A stretch of 16,120 nt of DNA, from NCBI GenBank assembly GCA_026707185.1, contig JAPOXI010000032.1, positions 1 through 16,120 of the forward strand, read 5' to 3'. Shown in pieces: positions 15,936 to 16,120 of this stretch. The notes under the pieces are model-generated. The model had not been told where the DNA came from. It searched no databases and saw only the letters and a program-made list of their open reading frames with translations. The number at the start of each line of letters is the position of its first letter. Position 1 is the stretch's first letter. The stretch comes from Chloroflexota bacterium (GTDB lineage Bacteria; Chloroflexota; UBA11872). The translations under genes and the position numbers were made by a program.

Positions 15936-16120
15936 GTGCCGGATCGGCTGCGCGCGCTTCGCGACACGACGCTCTACGGTCTGGCGCTGCTGGGGACCGG
16001 CCTGGTAGCGCTGGTACCCGCGGGTCTTGTCGACGCTCTGGCCGCGCGGGTCGGCCGGCTGGTCTATCGCCGCGCGGGCGCCCGCGCCGACCGGCTGCGC
16101 GCGAACCTGCGCGTGGTGGT
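15936..16120 (+). CDS. Probable LpxL/HtrB-type lysophospholipid acyltransferase, N-terminus (cut by window edge)
   Basis: 61 complete codons visible from a GTG at 15936, with GGAGG (15924-15928) seven bases upstream. The sequence begins PDRLRALRDTTLYGLALL, continues with a hydrophobic segment and LVDALAARVGRLVYRR, and then RADRLRANLRVV. This N-terminal pattern, a hydrophobic helix followed by a basic R-x-x-R-x-x-x-N-L segment, is typical of lipid A or phosphatidylinositol-mannoside acyltransferases, which transfer acyl chains to glycolipids at the inner membrane. The catalytic HX4D motif would lie beyond the window, so the call cannot be confirmed here. Confidence 0.55.
   Translation, partial: MPDRLRALRDTTLYGLALLGTGLVALVPAGLVDALAARVGRLVYRRAGARADRLRANLRVV

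Overview
This is a GC-rich bacterial window with densely packed genes and no rRNA, tRNA, CRISPR array or recognisable insertion sequence. GTG and TTG starts recur. Cytochrome oxidase subunit II is a lipoprotein carrying a fused cytochrome c domain (caa3 type). The tyrosine autokinase is a short single chain of 460 residues, unlike the roughly 720-residue proteobacterial Wzc. Together these suggest a non-proteobacterial, possibly Chloroflexota-like, environmental organism. That placement is an inference with low confidence and needs a marker-gene or protein search.

Left third (1-5868), all on the minus strand: the start of cytochrome c oxidase subunit I (cut by the window edge), subunit II with cytochrome c, a xylose-isomerase-like TIM-barrel protein with a degenerate metal site, an HTH-metallo-beta-lactamase fusion protein, and a full-length RecQ helicase with an extra C-terminal helical domain. 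These are aerobic respiration, housekeeping and repair genes. A CRP/FNR-like 18-bp dyad lies upstream of the oxidase genes.

Middle and right (6134-15240): a surface polysaccharide locus in two converging arms. The rightward arm encodes a GT4 glycosyltransferase, a SAM-dependent methyltransferase and a second GT4 glycosyltransferase, linked by two ATGA stop/start overlaps. A D-2-hydroxyacid-dehydrogenase-like protein and a polytopic Wzy-like polymerase follow. The leftward arm encodes a Wzz/BY-kinase chain-length regulator, a membrane-anchored helical-repeat plus beta-sandwich protein of unknown function, and a GT2 glycosyltransferase. The two arms meet tail to tail with a 16-bp overlap of the polymerase and GT2 genes. 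Glycosyltransferases would build the repeat unit, the methyltransferase may cap or modify it, the polymerase would join units and the autokinase would control polymerisation and export. No initiating sugar-phosphate transferase, Wzx flippase or outer-membrane exporter is visible, so the locus is incomplete within this window.

Right edge (15496-16120): a small DUF1761-type membrane protein and the beginning of a probable LpxL/HtrB-type lysophospholipid acyltransferase, both rightward. I found no clear new defence or mobile system. The best candidates for novelty are the unassigned membrane protein beside the autokinase, the HTH-MBL fusion, the degenerate TIM barrel and a terminator-like hairpin in the leader of the rightward polysaccharide operon.
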